A DNA stretch of 64,000 bases from Persicobacter psychrovividus. Lineage in GTDB: Bacteria; Bacteroidota; Bacteroidia; Cytophagales; Cyclobacteriaceae. The position numbers and the translations under genes were made by a program. The notes beneath the pieces were generated by a model. That model had not been told where the DNA came from, ran no database searches, and saw only the letters and a list, made by a program, of their open reading frames with translations. The DNA lies in assembly GCF_036492425.1 (NCBI RefSeq), contig NZ_AP025292.1, positions 1 through 64,000 of the forward strand, written 5' to 3'. This document shows, in pieces, positions 18,443 to 27,963 of this stretch. The first letter of the stretch is position 1, and each line of letters opens with the position of its first letter.

Positions 18443-21334
18443 ATGAAAGTAGCCATTGATCAGCCGTTTAAGCTCATCTATTCCCTATTTGAACATGAAT
18501 ACCTCGGGTACCTTTTTGAGTCTTTTGTGGTGCAAGTAGACCATAAAAACCAGCTGACCCTGAGTTATCAAAATATATCCTCACAAAATGCCCCTGAGTT
18601 TGCCAAGGGACTTGATCGCCGTGACTATGAATTGATAGACATTATTGATTCTATGCAACAGGACGCCATCATGCGAAGGTATTCTAAAAAGCATACAAGC
18701 CTGAGCGATTTTTTTGTAAAGCAGTACAAAGAGGACAAAGGGGGAATCAAGGAACAGATTGATCTCTACCTGGAAAAGCAACGTGCCCTGCTCCTGAGTA
18801 AGCTGGTCGGTAAGCCAATTTATGAAATGGGCAAAGACGGCTACCCCGCTGATGGAGAATTGCATTGGGCGCCCGAAAAAGCCACCTTACGCTTTCATTT
18901 CTATCAGAATTTTGGACACATCCGCTATTTCCCTATTGTGTATTGCGAAGGGGATCAGGTACAGTTCAAGCAAAACAACTCCTTTTTGCTCTGCGATGAC
19001 CCAGCCTGGCTGGTGGCCAATAAAACAGTATATCACTTCAAACTTCCTGTTGATGGCCGTAAGCTGAAACCATTCCTGAATAAGCACTACATCAAGATTG
19101 ATGATGCCATCAAGGGGAATTATTTCAGAAAGTTCGTTAAGCCGATGGTGGCGACCTTCAATGTAAAATCAGATGTTTTTCAGGTTTTTACGGAAGAGAA
19201 AAGTCCGAAGCCATTGCTGCGTTACCATGAAATTGTACCTGAATCTACAGAAAGCAAAGCCGAGGCGATGATCTCGTTGAAGCTTGATTTTGCTTACGGT
19301 GACTATATTTTCGATGGCGGAGAGTTTCACCCTTTTGGGGTGGAAATGCAGGAAGCACAAGGGCAGTTTACTTTCTTCAGAATTAAAAGAAATTTAGCAC
19401 AGGAGAATAATTTTAAAAAACAGCTTCGGGAACTTTCTGGAGAAGAGCATACCGAATGGGTAGCGCCTCTGGCGGAAGGAATGGCGTGGCTGAACAACAA
19501 CCACAGCTATTTGGAAGACAAACAGTTTGTATTCCTTCAGGAAGCGCAGGAAAATGGCCGCAGCTTCTTTGTTGGAGAATCCAAATTTGAGCTGGAGATC
19601 AATGAAAACATTGACTGGTTTGATATCAATGCCAATATCTATTTTGGGAAGTATAAAATCAGCATTAAGGAGCTTCGCCATGCCATGCGCAAAGATGGGA
19701 TGATCAACCTGCCCAATGGCGAACTGGCTTTGGTGCCTACTGAATGGTACACCAAATATGCAGACCTTGTCGGATTTCTCGAAGAGCACCCTGATGATCA
19801 AGAAGGCTTCATACTGAAGAAGCATCACCTGACCCTCGTTGAAGCTCTCGAAGAAGAACATTCGGCCAAGGTGGCTATGGATGAAAAGCTGCAGCGACTT
19901 AAAGACTTTGATAAAATTGAAAATTATTCCCTGCCCGAGGGCTTTAAGGGAGAGCTTAGGCCATACCAGCATGCAGGTTACAACTGGATGCGCTTTTTAG
20001 CGCAATACAACTTCGGTGGTTGCCTTGCAGATGATATGGGGCTTGGGAAGACCGTTCAGACTTTGGCTCTGTTACAAGCCAATAAAGAGGGTGCCAGCCA
20101 AGGGACTTCCCTACTTGCCATGCCTACTTCCCTGATTTATAACTGGGAAATTGAAGCTAAGAAGTTTACCCCAGACCTGAAGGTTTTCATTTATACAGGA
20201 ACAAATCGGGATAAGGATGTCGCAAAGTTCAGTCAGTACGATTTAATCCTGACCTCCTATGGAATTGTCCGTCTTGATATTGATTTGCTGTCGAAATTCT
20301 ATTTCAACTATGTGATTCTCGATGAATCGCAGGCCATTAAGAATCCAGGCTCGAACATCACCCAAGCTGTTCAGCAATTGAATTCCAAGCATCGCCTGAT
20401 CCTGACGGGAACACCGCTGGAAAATAGTACAATGGATTTATGGTCGCAGATGTCCTTTGTAAATCCTGGCTTGCTGGGCGGGCAGACGTTCTTCAAAAAC
20501 GAATACCTTAACCCTATTGAGAAGAAGAAGGATGAGGCCAAGACGCTCAAGCTGAACAGTCTTATTAAGCCTTTTATTCTCCGCCGACATAAATCGCAGG
20601 TGGCTAAAGAATTGCCAGAGAAAATTGTGAATGTGAAGTTCTCGACCATGTCGCCTGAGCAAAAGAAATGCTATGATCAGGTGAAGAGTTATTACCGTGA
20701 CCTGATCATGGGACAGATAGAAATGGAGGGCATCAAGAAATCTCACTTTACCCTTTTGCAGGGCTTGTCGAAGCTACGGCAAATTGCCAATCACCCTGCG
20801 CTGGTGGAACCCAACTTTTCTGGGGAATCGGGGAAAATGAACGATATGATGACCACTTTGGAGAATGGTATTTCTGAAGGACACAAAATTTTGATTTTCA
20901 GCCAGTATGTGAAGCACCTGAGCCTGGTGAAAAATCAGCTCGAAGCCAAAAATATTGATTACGCTTACCTGGATGGTACCACGAAGGATCGCCAAAAGGC
21001 GGTAGATCATTTTCAGCAAAATGAGGAGATACAGGTATTCCTGATTTCTCTGAAGGCAGGAGGTGTAGGCCTGAACCTGACCAAGGCAGATTATGTGTTT
21101 ATCCTTGACCCCTGGTGGAACCCTGCAATTGAACAGCAGGCCGTTGACAGGGCGCACCGTATTGGGCAAAAGAATAAGGTCTTTACCTACAAATTTATTG
21201 GTAAAGGAACGGTGGAGGAAAAGATTTTGGCACTTCAGCAGAATAAAAAACAGCTTGCAGATGCTTTAATCACCACGGAGGAACACTTTGTGAAAGAACT
21301 GACGCCCCATGATATTGAATCGTTGCTGAGTTAA
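18443..21334 (+). CDS. SNF2-family DEAD/DEAH-type helicase
   Basis: A 963-residue protein with a long N-terminal region (about 1-500) lacking recognised domains, then a SNF2 ATPase core. Motif I is LADDMGLGKTVQTLALLQ, motif II is DESQ in ILDESQAIKNP, motif III is LTGTPLEN. The C-terminal lobe has ISLKAGGVGLNLTKADYVF and the motif VI region QQAVDRAHRIGQ. Such proteins are ATP-driven double-stranded-DNA translocases; bacterial members (RapA/HepA-like) act on transcription or repair complexes, but the role here is not known. The ATG at 18443 is chosen over an upstream in-frame TTG at 18440. Confidence 0.9.
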   Translation: MKVAIDQPFKLIYSLFEHEYLGYLFESFVVQVDHKNQLTLSYQNISSQNAPEFAKGLDRRDYELIDIIDSMQQDAIMRRYSKKHTSLSDFFVKQYKEDKGGIKEQIDLYLEKQRALLLSKLVGKPIYEMGKDGYPADGELHWAPEKATLRFHFYQNFGHIRYFPIVYCEGDQVQFKQNNSFLLCDDPAWLVANKTVYHFKLPVDGRKLKPFLNKHYIKIDDAIKGNYFRKFVKPMVATFNVKSDVFQVFTEEKSPKPLLRYHEIVPESTESKAEAMISLKLDFAYGDYIFDGGEFHPFGVEMQEAQGQFTFFRIKRNLAQENNFKKQLRELSGEEHTEWVAPLAEGMAWLNNNHSYLEDKQFVFLQEAQENGRSFFVGESKFELEINENIDWFDINANIYFGKYKISIKELRHAMRKDGMINLPNGELALVPTEWYTKYADLVGFLEEHPDDQEGFILKKHHLTLVEALEEEHSAKVAMDEKLQRLKDFDKIENYSLPEGFKGELRPYQHAGYNWMRFLAQYNFGGCLADDMGLGKTVQTLALLQANKEGASQGTSLLAMPTSLIYNWEIEAKKFTPDLKVFIYTGTNRDKDVAKFSQYDLILTSYGIVRLDIDLLSKFYFNYVILDESQAIKNPGSNITQAVQQLNSKHRLILTGTPLENSTMDLWSQMSFVNPGLLGGQTFFKNEYLNPIEKKKDEAKTLKLNSLIKPFILRRHKSQVAKELPEKIVNVKFSTMSPEQKKCYDQVKSYYRDLIMGQIEMEGIKKSHFTLLQGLSKLRQIANHPALVEPNFSGESGKMNDMMTTLENGISEGHKILIFSQYVKHLSLVKNQLEAKNIDYAYLDGTTKDRQKAVDHFQQNEEIQVFLISLKAGGVGLNLTKADYVFILDPWWNPAIEQQAVDRAHRIGQKNKVFTYKFIGKGTVEEKILALQQNKKQLADALITTEEHFVKELTPHDIESLLS

Positions 21335-21364
21335 TTTTTCGGCGGTTTACGGCTCATCAGAGCT

Positions 21365-21406
21365 AAAAAAAAGGCTTAACCCGAAGTACAGGTTAAGCCT
21401 TTTTTG
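21365..21406 (+). terminator. Terminator after the SNF2 gene
   Basis: AAGGCTTAACC pairs with GGTTAAGCCTT around a nine-base loop. A-run and T-run flank it, so it could work in both directions. Confidence 0.88.
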
Positions 21407-21420
21407 TGCTTTATTTTTGC

Positions 21421-21577
21421 GGGTGTTTAGCAACTCGAGATCCTACTGCAAATTCAGATTTTTGGAATTGATTTTGAATTATTGATCACCAATAGCGATG
21501 CTATTTTTCAGAATATTCCTTCACACTGCTAAAGTGCTCCAAATTTTCGTTTCGAATTTAAGCTTTAAACACGCACT
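21421..21577 (-). repeat. Dispersed intergenic repeat, copy A
   Basis: About 157 bp that matches, in reverse complement, the stretch at 54373-54528. Shared blocks include CCTACTGCAA, GGAATTGATTTTGAATTATT and AGCGATGCTATT. Both ends carry TTTA(AA)CAC-type bases: GGTGTTTAG at the left and TTTAAACACGC at the right. It lies between two convergent genes. Confidence 0.7.
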
Positions 21578-21580
21578 TAA

Positions 21581-22402
21581 TTAGTAACATTCTTTCTCAT
21601 TCGGGAAATCACGTCCTTTTACATCTTCAATATAACTGCCTACCGCATCAGTGATGATCTCGTGAAGGTTTGCATATTTACGTAAGAAACGAGGGGCAAA
21701 ATCATTGTTAATGCCGAGCATATCGTGCATCACCAATACTTGTCCGTCAACATCCTGCCCAGCACCAATACCAATTACAGGGATAGAAACCGCCTCAGCA
21801 ACACGCTTGGCAAGTTCTGCAGGGATTTTCTCTAAAACCATAGCAAAACAACCCAGCTCTTCGAGTAATTTGGCGTCTTCAATCAGCTTGTTCGCTTCTT
21901 CCTCTTGCTTGGCACGCACGGCATAGGTACCATATTTATAAATCGATTGTGGCATTAGTCCTAAATGCCCCATTACAGGAACACCAGCACTCAGAATACG
22001 CTCAATAGAATTTTTGATTTCAGCACCACCTTCCATCTTGACAGCATGCCCACCAGTTTCTTTCATAATGCGAATGGCAGAATCCAGCGCTTTATGGGAA
22101 TCTCCCTGGTAAGAACCAAAAGGAATATCCACCACAACCAAGGCTGTTTCTACGGCTTTCACCACTGAGCTTGCATGGTAGATCATGTGATCGAGCGTGA
22201 TCGGCAAAGTTGTTTCGTTACCTGCCATTACATTGGAGGCAGAATCCCCTACCAGAATGATGTCAATACCAGCACCATCAATAATTTTTGCCATAGAGTA
22301 ATCGTAGGCAGTAAGCATAGAGATCTTCTCTCCTTTTTGCTTTAATTTAAGTAAGCTGTGTGTCGTTACTTTTTTCTTGACTTCTTTTTTATGAACCGAC
22401 AT
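21581..22402 (-). CDS. panB: 3-methyl-2-oxobutanoate hydroxymethyltransferase
   Basis: This 273-residue protein matches PanB along its length. [20 protein letters not shown] leads into the metal-binding [19 protein letters not shown]. The [10 protein letters not shown] segment and [20 protein letters not shown] are also typical. It transfers a hydroxymethyl group from methylene-tetrahydrofolate to 2-oxoisovalerate to make ketopantoate, the first step of pantothenate and coenzyme A synthesis. It begins about 50 bp after the histidine kinase gene on the same strand. panC and panD are not in the window. Confidence 0.96.
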   Translation of the reverse strand: MSVHKKEVKKKVTTHSLLKLKQKGEKISMLTAYDYSMAKIIDGAGIDIILVGDSASNVMAGNETTLPITLDHMIYHASSVVKAVETALVVVDIPFGSYQGDSHKALDSAIRIMKETGGHAVKMEGGAEIKNSIERILSAGVPVMGHLGLMPQSIYKYGTYAVRAKQEEEANKLIEDAKLLEELGCFAMVLEKIPAELAKRVAEAVSIPVIGIGAGQDVDGQVLVMHDMLGINNDFAPRFLRKYANLHEIITDAVGSYIEDVKGRDFPNEKECY

Positions 22403-22455
22403 TGTCGTTATCCTTTAGTTGCCCCGATCCTGTAATGGATCAGGATTAAATGAAC

Positions 22456-23586
22456 CTATTTTATCTGGGGAGCCAAATTAAGCAATTCATTAGGTAATTC
22501 CACCGTTATCGTTGTTCCTTCTCCAACGGCAGACTGAACGTTAATGGTACCCTCCAACTTTTCAATTACATGTTTTACGGTATAAAGCCCCAGGCCTGAG
22601 CCACTGCGTTCATTCACTCGGACAAACATCTCGAATATTGATTCGTGCTTGTCTTCAGGAATGCCGATACCGTTATCTTTGACGATCAGCGTAAATTGCT
22701 GAGCCGTGCAACGAACCGCTATCGAAACAATCGGTGCATCCTTTTGCGGGTCTTTAAATTTGATTGCGTTGGAAATGAGGTTGTTGATGATAATCCTTAC
22801 ACGCGCCATGTCTGAAAAGAACGGCACCGCTTGGCGAATATCAGTCTTAAAAAATAATCCTTGGTCTTTGTATTCTGTGTAGAAGTGCTCGATGGCATTG
22901 TTGATCTCCACCATTGTATTGATCGACTGTATTGGATCGTTAATATTACGATTCCTCGACAGGCTCAACATTTCGGTGACAATCACATCCAGACGATCCA
23001 CACTGTCCTCGATCAGATCGAGGCATTTATTACGTTCCTTTGGATCAGAATCTAACTTCAAGATTTGTACCAATCCTAAGATAGACCGCAAAGGAGATCT
23101 TAAATCATGAGAAGAATGATAAACAAAGTTGTCAAGTTCTTGATTTACCCGCTGTAATTCCGCCAGATTTTCCTGTTGCTGGGAAATATCCCGAAGGATG
23201 ACATTAAACACATCGCTTGATGCTGACGGCACAGCCGTTAGGTTTACCCATACGAGTTGCCCATTGGAGGGGCGAACCAACTGAATTTCCCTTTGAGAAA
23301 CAGGCAGGTTTTTATGCAGAAGTTGCTTAACGTCCTTGATGTCGTCGGTATTTGCAAAAAAGCTGAACAGGTTGCCTTCATCATAGGGCTCGGTGCCTAC
23401 AATGTTACTGAACACATCGGTGTATCTGATGATGTTTCCTGTACTGAGCCTGCAGGTTACTCTTGCCAAATCAGCTTCTTTGAGTAACAGACTTCTTTTC
23501 GCCTTAATAGAAATCACAGGTTCATCATTACCCTCCGAGGGTTCAGAGTTTGTTCCAGAAGATAACTTTAAATTAGAATAAGGCAT
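22456..23586 (-). CDS. PAS-domain sensor histidine kinase
   Basis: About 376 residues with no clear membrane segments, so probably cytoplasmic. An N-terminal PAS-like sensor (about 45-150) ends in VFNVILRDISQQQENLAEL. The H-box is SSHDLRSPLRSI, the N-box NNLISNAIKF, G1 is DNGIGIPED and G2 is GSGLGLYTVK. It should autophosphorylate on the H-box His. No response regulator lies nearby, so it is an orphan here. I choose the start at MPYSNLKL (23586); an in-frame start at 23616 adds ten residues. Cotranscription with panB is possible from the spacing but has no known logic. Confidence 0.88.
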   Translation of the reverse strand: MPYSNLKLSSGTNSEPSEGNDEPVISIKAKRSLLLKEADLARVTCRLSTGNIIRYTDVFSNIVGTEPYDEGNLFSFFANTDDIKDVKQLLHKNLPVSQREIQLVRPSNGQLVWVNLTAVPSASSDVFNVILRDISQQQENLAELQRVNQELDNFVYHSSHDLRSPLRSILGLVQILKLDSDPKERNKCLDLIEDSVDRLDVIVTEMLSLSRNRNINDPIQSINTMVEINNAIEHFYTEYKDQGLFFKTDIRQAVPFFSDMARVRIIINNLISNAIKFKDPQKDAPIVSIAVRCTAQQFTLIVKDNGIGIPEDKHESIFEMFVRVNERSGSGLGLYTVKHVIEKLEGTINVQSAVGEGTTITVELPNELLNLAPQIK

Positions 23587-23659
23587 AAATAAAAATAAGT
23601 AGCAATGGCGAACCAAGTGGGCACAACTTGTATATCACGTTAAGATACAAAAAATTTAT

Positions 23660-24163
23660 CTAAAATAAATAGACCGATTCTTTGTCTTTCGTTAAATCTA
23701 CCTCAATATGTTCAGAAAGTACCGTCGATAACTCATATCCTGAAAAATTTACCGCTACAGGATAAACCGTATGGCTTCTATTGACCAGTACGGCGGTTTG
23801 TAGTTTTTTCAATGGGACTGTCATAAAAGGCTGAAGTGCATAAAAGAAAGTCTTTCCCGTATTCATAACATCATCCACTATGATAATTGTTTTATCAGTC
23901 AGGGAATCTGCGGCTTTGTCGAGGGTGATTTCCTTCATCAGGTTTTTCTTATCGACATTAATCTTGATCAGCTCTACAGGGATGTCAGTGATGTTTTTCA
24001 GCTCTGCCCGTAACATTTCAGCAAAAGCATATCCGTCCTGAGGGATTCCCGCAAGGTAGATCGCCTCTTCGAGGTAGTTTTGTTCGTAAATTTCAAAAGC
24101 GATCCGTTTGATTTTTTGAAGGACTTGTTGACGATCCAGGATTTTGTTCTTTGCAGTAGCCAT
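23660..24163 (-). CDS. PyrR-like phosphoribosyltransferase
   Basis: A 167-residue type I phosphoribosyltransferase. The PRPP-binding signature IIIVDDVMNTGKTF is at about residues 92-105, and a LAGIPQDGYAFAEML segment lies near residue 40. It resembles the PyrR/uracil phosphoribosyltransferase group, which can regulate pyrimidine genes, but purine-type family members look similar. No pyrimidine genes are adjacent, so I leave the substrate open. Confidence 0.75.
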   Translation of the reverse strand: MATAKNKILDRQQVLQKIKRIAFEIYEQNYLEEAIYLAGIPQDGYAFAEMLRAELKNITDIPVELIKINVDKKNLMKEITLDKAADSLTDKTIIIVDDVMNTGKTFFYALQPFMTVPLKKLQTAVLVNRSHTVYPVAVNFSGYELSTVLSEHIEVDLTKDKESVYLF

Positions 24164-24351
24164 GATCTTTTGAGTATATGAATTTAACGATTGGTTTTAT
24201 GATAGGTGCTCCCGCAACTTTCGGGGGAAATTGGGCAATATTTGCCCTTCAAATATAAGCAACAAAGGGCTATAAAATAAAAAATCAGAAATCTACTCTT
24301 GAAAAATTCAATTGTAAATTTCTGATTGATTTATTGGTGTCAGTTCCTTGA

Positions 24352-24825
24352 TCAAGGAATTGGCATCACTTTACTGTCTTTTAAGCTTGACAATACGACC
24401 ATTGACTGCATATTGTCCACCTCTGGAATCGCCGAGATTCTGTCGAGCATCAATGACTGATAAGAAGCGATATCTTTGGTGATTACCTTAAGGAGGAACT
24501 CTCCTGAACCAGTAATCAGATGGCATTCTACAACCTCACAGATCTCATTAATATGTTCCATGAACTTATTATAGGTCTCTTTATTGTGACCTTTGAGATT
24601 AATAATCAGGAATGTCGCCACTCCCAGGCCGATTTTTTCAGTATCCAGCTTGGCGTGATAACTCTTGATAATTCCAGATTGCTCAAGTTTTTTTACGCGT
24701 TCCAAGGTCGGCGCAGGCGATAAACCAATTTCTTTCGAAAGTTGAGCATTGGTGATTTTGGCACTTTTTTGCAAGATTTCTAAAATCTTACGATCGATAT
24801 TATCAAATTTTTGTTGATAGGCCAT
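24352..24825 (-). CDS. Lrp/AsnC-family transcription regulator
   Basis: This 157-residue protein begins with an AsnC-type helix-turn-helix (DRKILEILQKSAKITNAQL then KEIGLSPAPTLERVKKLEQSG). It ends in the RAM ligand-binding domain, seen in VVECHLITGSGEFLLKVI. Lrp/AsnC regulators form octamers and respond to amino acids or other small metabolites. It is transcribed alone; the 114-bp upstream gap is AT-rich and may hold its own operators. Confidence 0.92.
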   Translation of the reverse strand: MAYQQKFDNIDRKILEILQKSAKITNAQLSKEIGLSPAPTLERVKKLEQSGIIKSYHAKLDTEKIGLGVATFLIINLKGHNKETYNKFMEHINEICEVVECHLITGSGEFLLKVITKDIASYQSLMLDRISAIPEVDNMQSMVVLSSLKDSKVMPIP

Positions 24826-24939
24826 AATCAGTGATGATATAATTATTTTGACGAATGATCATTTATTTACTTGGTAAATTTAGCAAATAAAATTTCGCAA
24901 ATACACTATTATATATTTTTTTATTTGGAATGGATGAAA

Positions 24940-25740
24940 TTAGAATAAATCCAAAGTAATCCCAATCTCATAAGGATTTCCAGTATCAATAGCGCCAGAA
25001 GGGGTTAAATCGCCATTGCTTCTGAGTTTATTGGATTGGAAGATATCACTCAAACCATAGTAGAATGAAACGTTGAACCAAGAGTAACCAATGCTTGAGG
25101 TTAGCCCGTAGCGCCAGTCATTCAGGAAGAAATCTTCTTTGGCTTTATAGATTTTTTTGTCGCCATCAATTTTGAGGGTCTGCTTGGAATTTCCTCCGCC
25201 CAAGCGGTAGCCTACTTTTCCCCCAGCGGCAAAACGGAAACCACGGTTGCCGTCAGCTCCTTTGGAAGTATATCGGAACTCTAAAGGTAAATCAAGGTAA
25301 GTTACCGTTAGTTTCGATTTTTTGATCTGCGACATGTTTGCGAATGGAAAATCAGTCGCATTGTCAGAAATAACGGTTACCTGCTCTCCTGTATTTGATC
25401 GGTCAGTAGTGATTCCTACCTGATCCTGAAAAGCCCAGTTGTTGATACTGATTCCGAGTCCAGCATTGAAAGAGATTTTCTCTGTCAATGGCATTGGGTA
25501 CATATAGTAGGTATTGAAAAATTTCGATTGCCACCAATTAAGACGGAAGGCGTTGTCGCCTCCAGCGGTATTATTGAAACCAAATTGTACCAAAAAAGAA
25601 CCTGGTAGGTTTGGGCGAGGTGTTTTTTGGGTAACATTAATATTGTTTGTTACTGCTTGGTTAGCATCTGTATTGTCTTGCGCCATGGCCTGAACTGAAA
25701 GGAACAAGGTAGCAAGGAGTAATATCCAGTTTTTTTTCAT
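24940..25740 (-). CDS. Outer-membrane beta-barrel protein
   Basis: About 266 residues. A signal peptide (KKNWILLLATLFLSVQAMAQ) is followed by alternating polar and hydrophobic beta-strands, ending in the aromatic GITLDLF typical of barrel C-termini. I infer a porin-like barrel; no ligand can be named. A -7-like element TATCTTTG on the minus strand (25772-25765) lies 25 bp before the start. An ATG six bases upstream (25746) is an alternative start. Confidence 0.78.
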   Translation of the reverse strand: MKKNWILLLATLFLSVQAMAQDNTDANQAVTNNINVTQKTPRPNLPGSFLVQFGFNNTAGGDNAFRLNWWQSKFFNTYYMYPMPLTEKISFNAGLGISINNWAFQDQVGITTDRSNTGEQVTVISDNATDFPFANMSQIKKSKLTVTYLDLPLEFRYTSKGADGNRGFRFAAGGKVGYRLGGGNSKQTLKIDGDKKIYKAKEDFFLNDWRYGLTSSIGYSWFNVSFYYGLSDIFQSNKLRSNGDLTPSGAIDTGNPYEIGITLDLF

Positions 25741-25805
25741 GATCAATTATTGATTACATCTAAGCAAAGATAGTCTTTTATCTTTTTTGGCTTCTTTAAA
25801 AAGTG

Positions 25806-27212
25806 TTAATTTTTTATCCAAATTTGGTTTGCGGTCGCGTGATATTGATTTCTAAGATACGGTAACTGAGCCAGGAGCTTCGGCATCGCATTTTTTTGAT
25901 CAATAATGACTTGCGGAGGCTGTTGCCCAAAGCCGAGCAATAGCCGTTGTTGCGCCATGACGGTCGGCTTGTTCAGGTCATATTCTAAATCTTTCCAGCG
26001 AACATAGGGCATCACTGCTGTGGCGCCCAGGTACGGAGTCATGTCGTTACCCATCACCCAAACTGTTTTTCCCGAGTAAACGTTTTGCGTATCTGCTTTC
26101 AGCACATAATCTACACTCTCTCTTTCCAAATCGGGCAATATTCCTTTGGGGATCCCAAAATGAATTAAAATGGAACTGACCACAAAGGTGAACATGATCA
26201 ATTCAGCAAACCATTTTTTATTGACTTTCAGCAAAAAGAAAGGGACATAAAAACTGAGCCACGGAATCAAGATCAGGAAAATATATGGCTGCTTGGGGCT
26301 GTACAAAAAGGTTACGATTGTGGAGACGACAAGCAAGCTGGTGATCATGATGGTTACGAGCGTCTGGCGGTTATTGAAGTGCCAGTGCGTTAATGCCCGA
26401 AATTGCCCTAACAGCGACAGGGCGGCCAACACCCCAAAGAAAGGCAACAGCTTGAACCACTCCAGGAAGTTACTCAGATGTGGCGTAAGGTCCCGCAGGT
26501 TGGCGGCCACAAAAAAGTGGAAGAAATTCTCGCCAGCATCATGCCAGTAATAATATACCGCAACAATACCGATCGGCAATAGTAAACCATACATAATTAC
26601 CGCGTATCTTCGCACAATGGTACTGGAGAACATCACCATCATCAGGAAAATACCGAAAGTCAGGAAGAAGTAGATTGGCCAGAACAGGCAGGCGATCCCC
26701 ATGGTGATTCCCATCCTGATCACGATTTCATCATTTCGTTGCCTGGAGGTTACGTGCTCAATACACAAATGGAGCATCAGCAGGATGAAGGTCATCCCCA
26801 TCAGTTGAGGGGAAAGCACCCCAAGATCGAAGAAGGCAAGCCCACCGAAAATGTAGATAAAAGCTGGCAGGTAATTATGCTCATCGTAGATTTTAAACCG
26901 ATTGAGGATGTTATTGAAAAAGGTGGCCTGAAACAAAGTCAGTAAGATGGCAAACAGCCGAGGTAAAAAGACACTTTTACCTGTAAGGGAACTGAAGAAC
27001 CAATATACTCCTGCAGAAAAAGGACCGATATGGCTGAAAATTTCACCATAAAGTAATTTGCCCTGACTCATCTGATCACCAATTACAAACCATTGGAGTT
27101 CATCGTGCGTCAGGCTGTGTCCGCCTAAAAGAAAGGGCATTCTCACTGCAATCAGAACGATTGCAATAATTAAAAGACGAAAAGGATCGTTGATTCTAAA
27201 AAACCTTAGCAA
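25806..27212 (-). CDS. Multi-pass membrane protein, glycosyltransferase-39-like
   Basis: A 468-residue protein with about ten hydrophobic helices. Early residues HSLTHDELQWFVIGDQMSQG carry an acidic DE pair in the first extracytoplasmic loop, the usual place of the catalytic Asp in PMT/ArnT-type (GT-C) transferases. I infer a lipid-linked sugar transferase-like fold; the substrate is unknown. The start is TTG at 27212: an in-frame TAG lies three codons upstream, and the next ATG would cut into the first helix. Confidence 0.65.
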   Translation of the reverse strand: MLRFFRINDPFRLLIIAIVLIAVRMPFLLGGHSLTHDELQWFVIGDQMSQGKLLYGEIFSHIGPFSAGVYWFFSSLTGKSVFLPRLFAILLTLFQATFFNNILNRFKIYDEHNYLPAFIYIFGGLAFFDLGVLSPQLMGMTFILLMLHLCIEHVTSRQRNDEIVIRMGITMGIACLFWPIYFFLTFGIFLMMVMFSSTIVRRYAVIMYGLLLPIGIVAVYYYWHDAGENFFHFFVAANLRDLTPHLSNFLEWFKLLPFFGVLAALSLLGQFRALTHWHFNNRQTLVTIMITSLLVVSTIVTFLYSPKQPYIFLILIPWLSFYVPFFLLKVNKKWFAELIMFTFVVSSILIHFGIPKGILPDLERESVDYVLKADTQNVYSGKTVWVMGNDMTPYLGATAVMPYVRWKDLEYDLNKPTVMAQQRLLLGFGQQPPQVIIDQKNAMPKLLAQLPYLRNQYHATANQIWIKN

Positions 27213-27371
27213 AGAATTCTACTTTTTAAGTTAATTTTGTGAAATATAAATTTGGGAGCTCATTTTCAGGTGGCTACCCTACACAAAAGTAGTATTCTTT
27301 TTGACCAATAGTAAAGGCAAAGAATGCTTTTGTGTTAAAAACAGAATCAGAAAATAAATCATTAATATTAT

Positions 27372-27791
27372 ATGGAAAGTAAAAGACAACAGAAATTCTC
27401 GAAAATGATCCAACGGGAGTTGAGTGATATCTTCCAAAAAGACATGCGTCACCATTTTGGCAACTCATTCATTACTGTTACGGATGTAGAGATGAGTCCT
27501 GATTTGAGCTTCGCAAAAATCTACCTGAGCTTCATGATGGTGGAAGATAAAAAAGGAAAGCTGGCAGAAATTACAGACCTCAAGAGTGAAATTCGTAAGC
27601 ACCTGGGCATGCGTATCGGGAAAATCGTTCGTATTATTCCATCGTTGGCTTTCTTCCTTGATGAAAGTCTGGACCATGCTGACCGCATCAATCAGTTGTT
27701 GAATAGTATTGAGATTCCTGAAGATGAAAGTGATGATCGCTACAAATTGGGCGATTATGATTTCGATAAACTGGAAGAGGACGACGACTGA
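27372..27791 (+). CDS. rbfA: 30S ribosome-binding factor RbfA
   Basis: This 139-residue protein has the KH-like RbfA fold. It starts with RQQKFSKMIQRELSDIFQK, and has ITVTDVEMSPDLSFAKIYLS in the middle and RIGKIVRIIPSLAFFLDESL near the end. RbfA binds immature 30S subunits and helps 16S rRNA 5' end maturation and cold adaptation. An acidic tail (EDESDDRYKLGDYDFDKLEE) follows the conserved part. It precedes the LolC/E-like permease gene, with a terminator between. Confidence 0.95.
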   Translation: MESKRQQKFSKMIQRELSDIFQKDMRHHFGNSFITVTDVEMSPDLSFAKIYLSFMMVEDKKGKLAEITDLKSEIRKHLGMRIGKIVRIIPSLAFFLDESLDHADRINQLLNSIEIPEDESDDRYKLGDYDFDKLEEDDD

Positions 27792-27815
27792 TCAGCCGTT
27801 GTTGAACAATAAAAT

Positions 27816-27850
27816 AAACCACGGGGTCGGGAGATTTCGTGGTTTTTTGT
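27816..27850 (+). terminator. Terminator after rbfA
   Basis: AAACCACG pairs with CGTGGTTT across a 14-base loop and continues into T residues. Confidence 0.65.
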
Positions 27851-27963
27851 GCTTTTTTTTGAATGATGGACCGCGGAGTTACTTTTGCCGAAAATCATTC
27901 CTACCTTGGTAAAAGAATACATACACCTTTTGGTGGGCGCAACGCCCTTATAACATTTCACCA

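Noticed and set aside
19394-19972. A 192-residue frame on the minus strand
   Set aside because: It lies opposite the SNF2 gene and has no features of its own.
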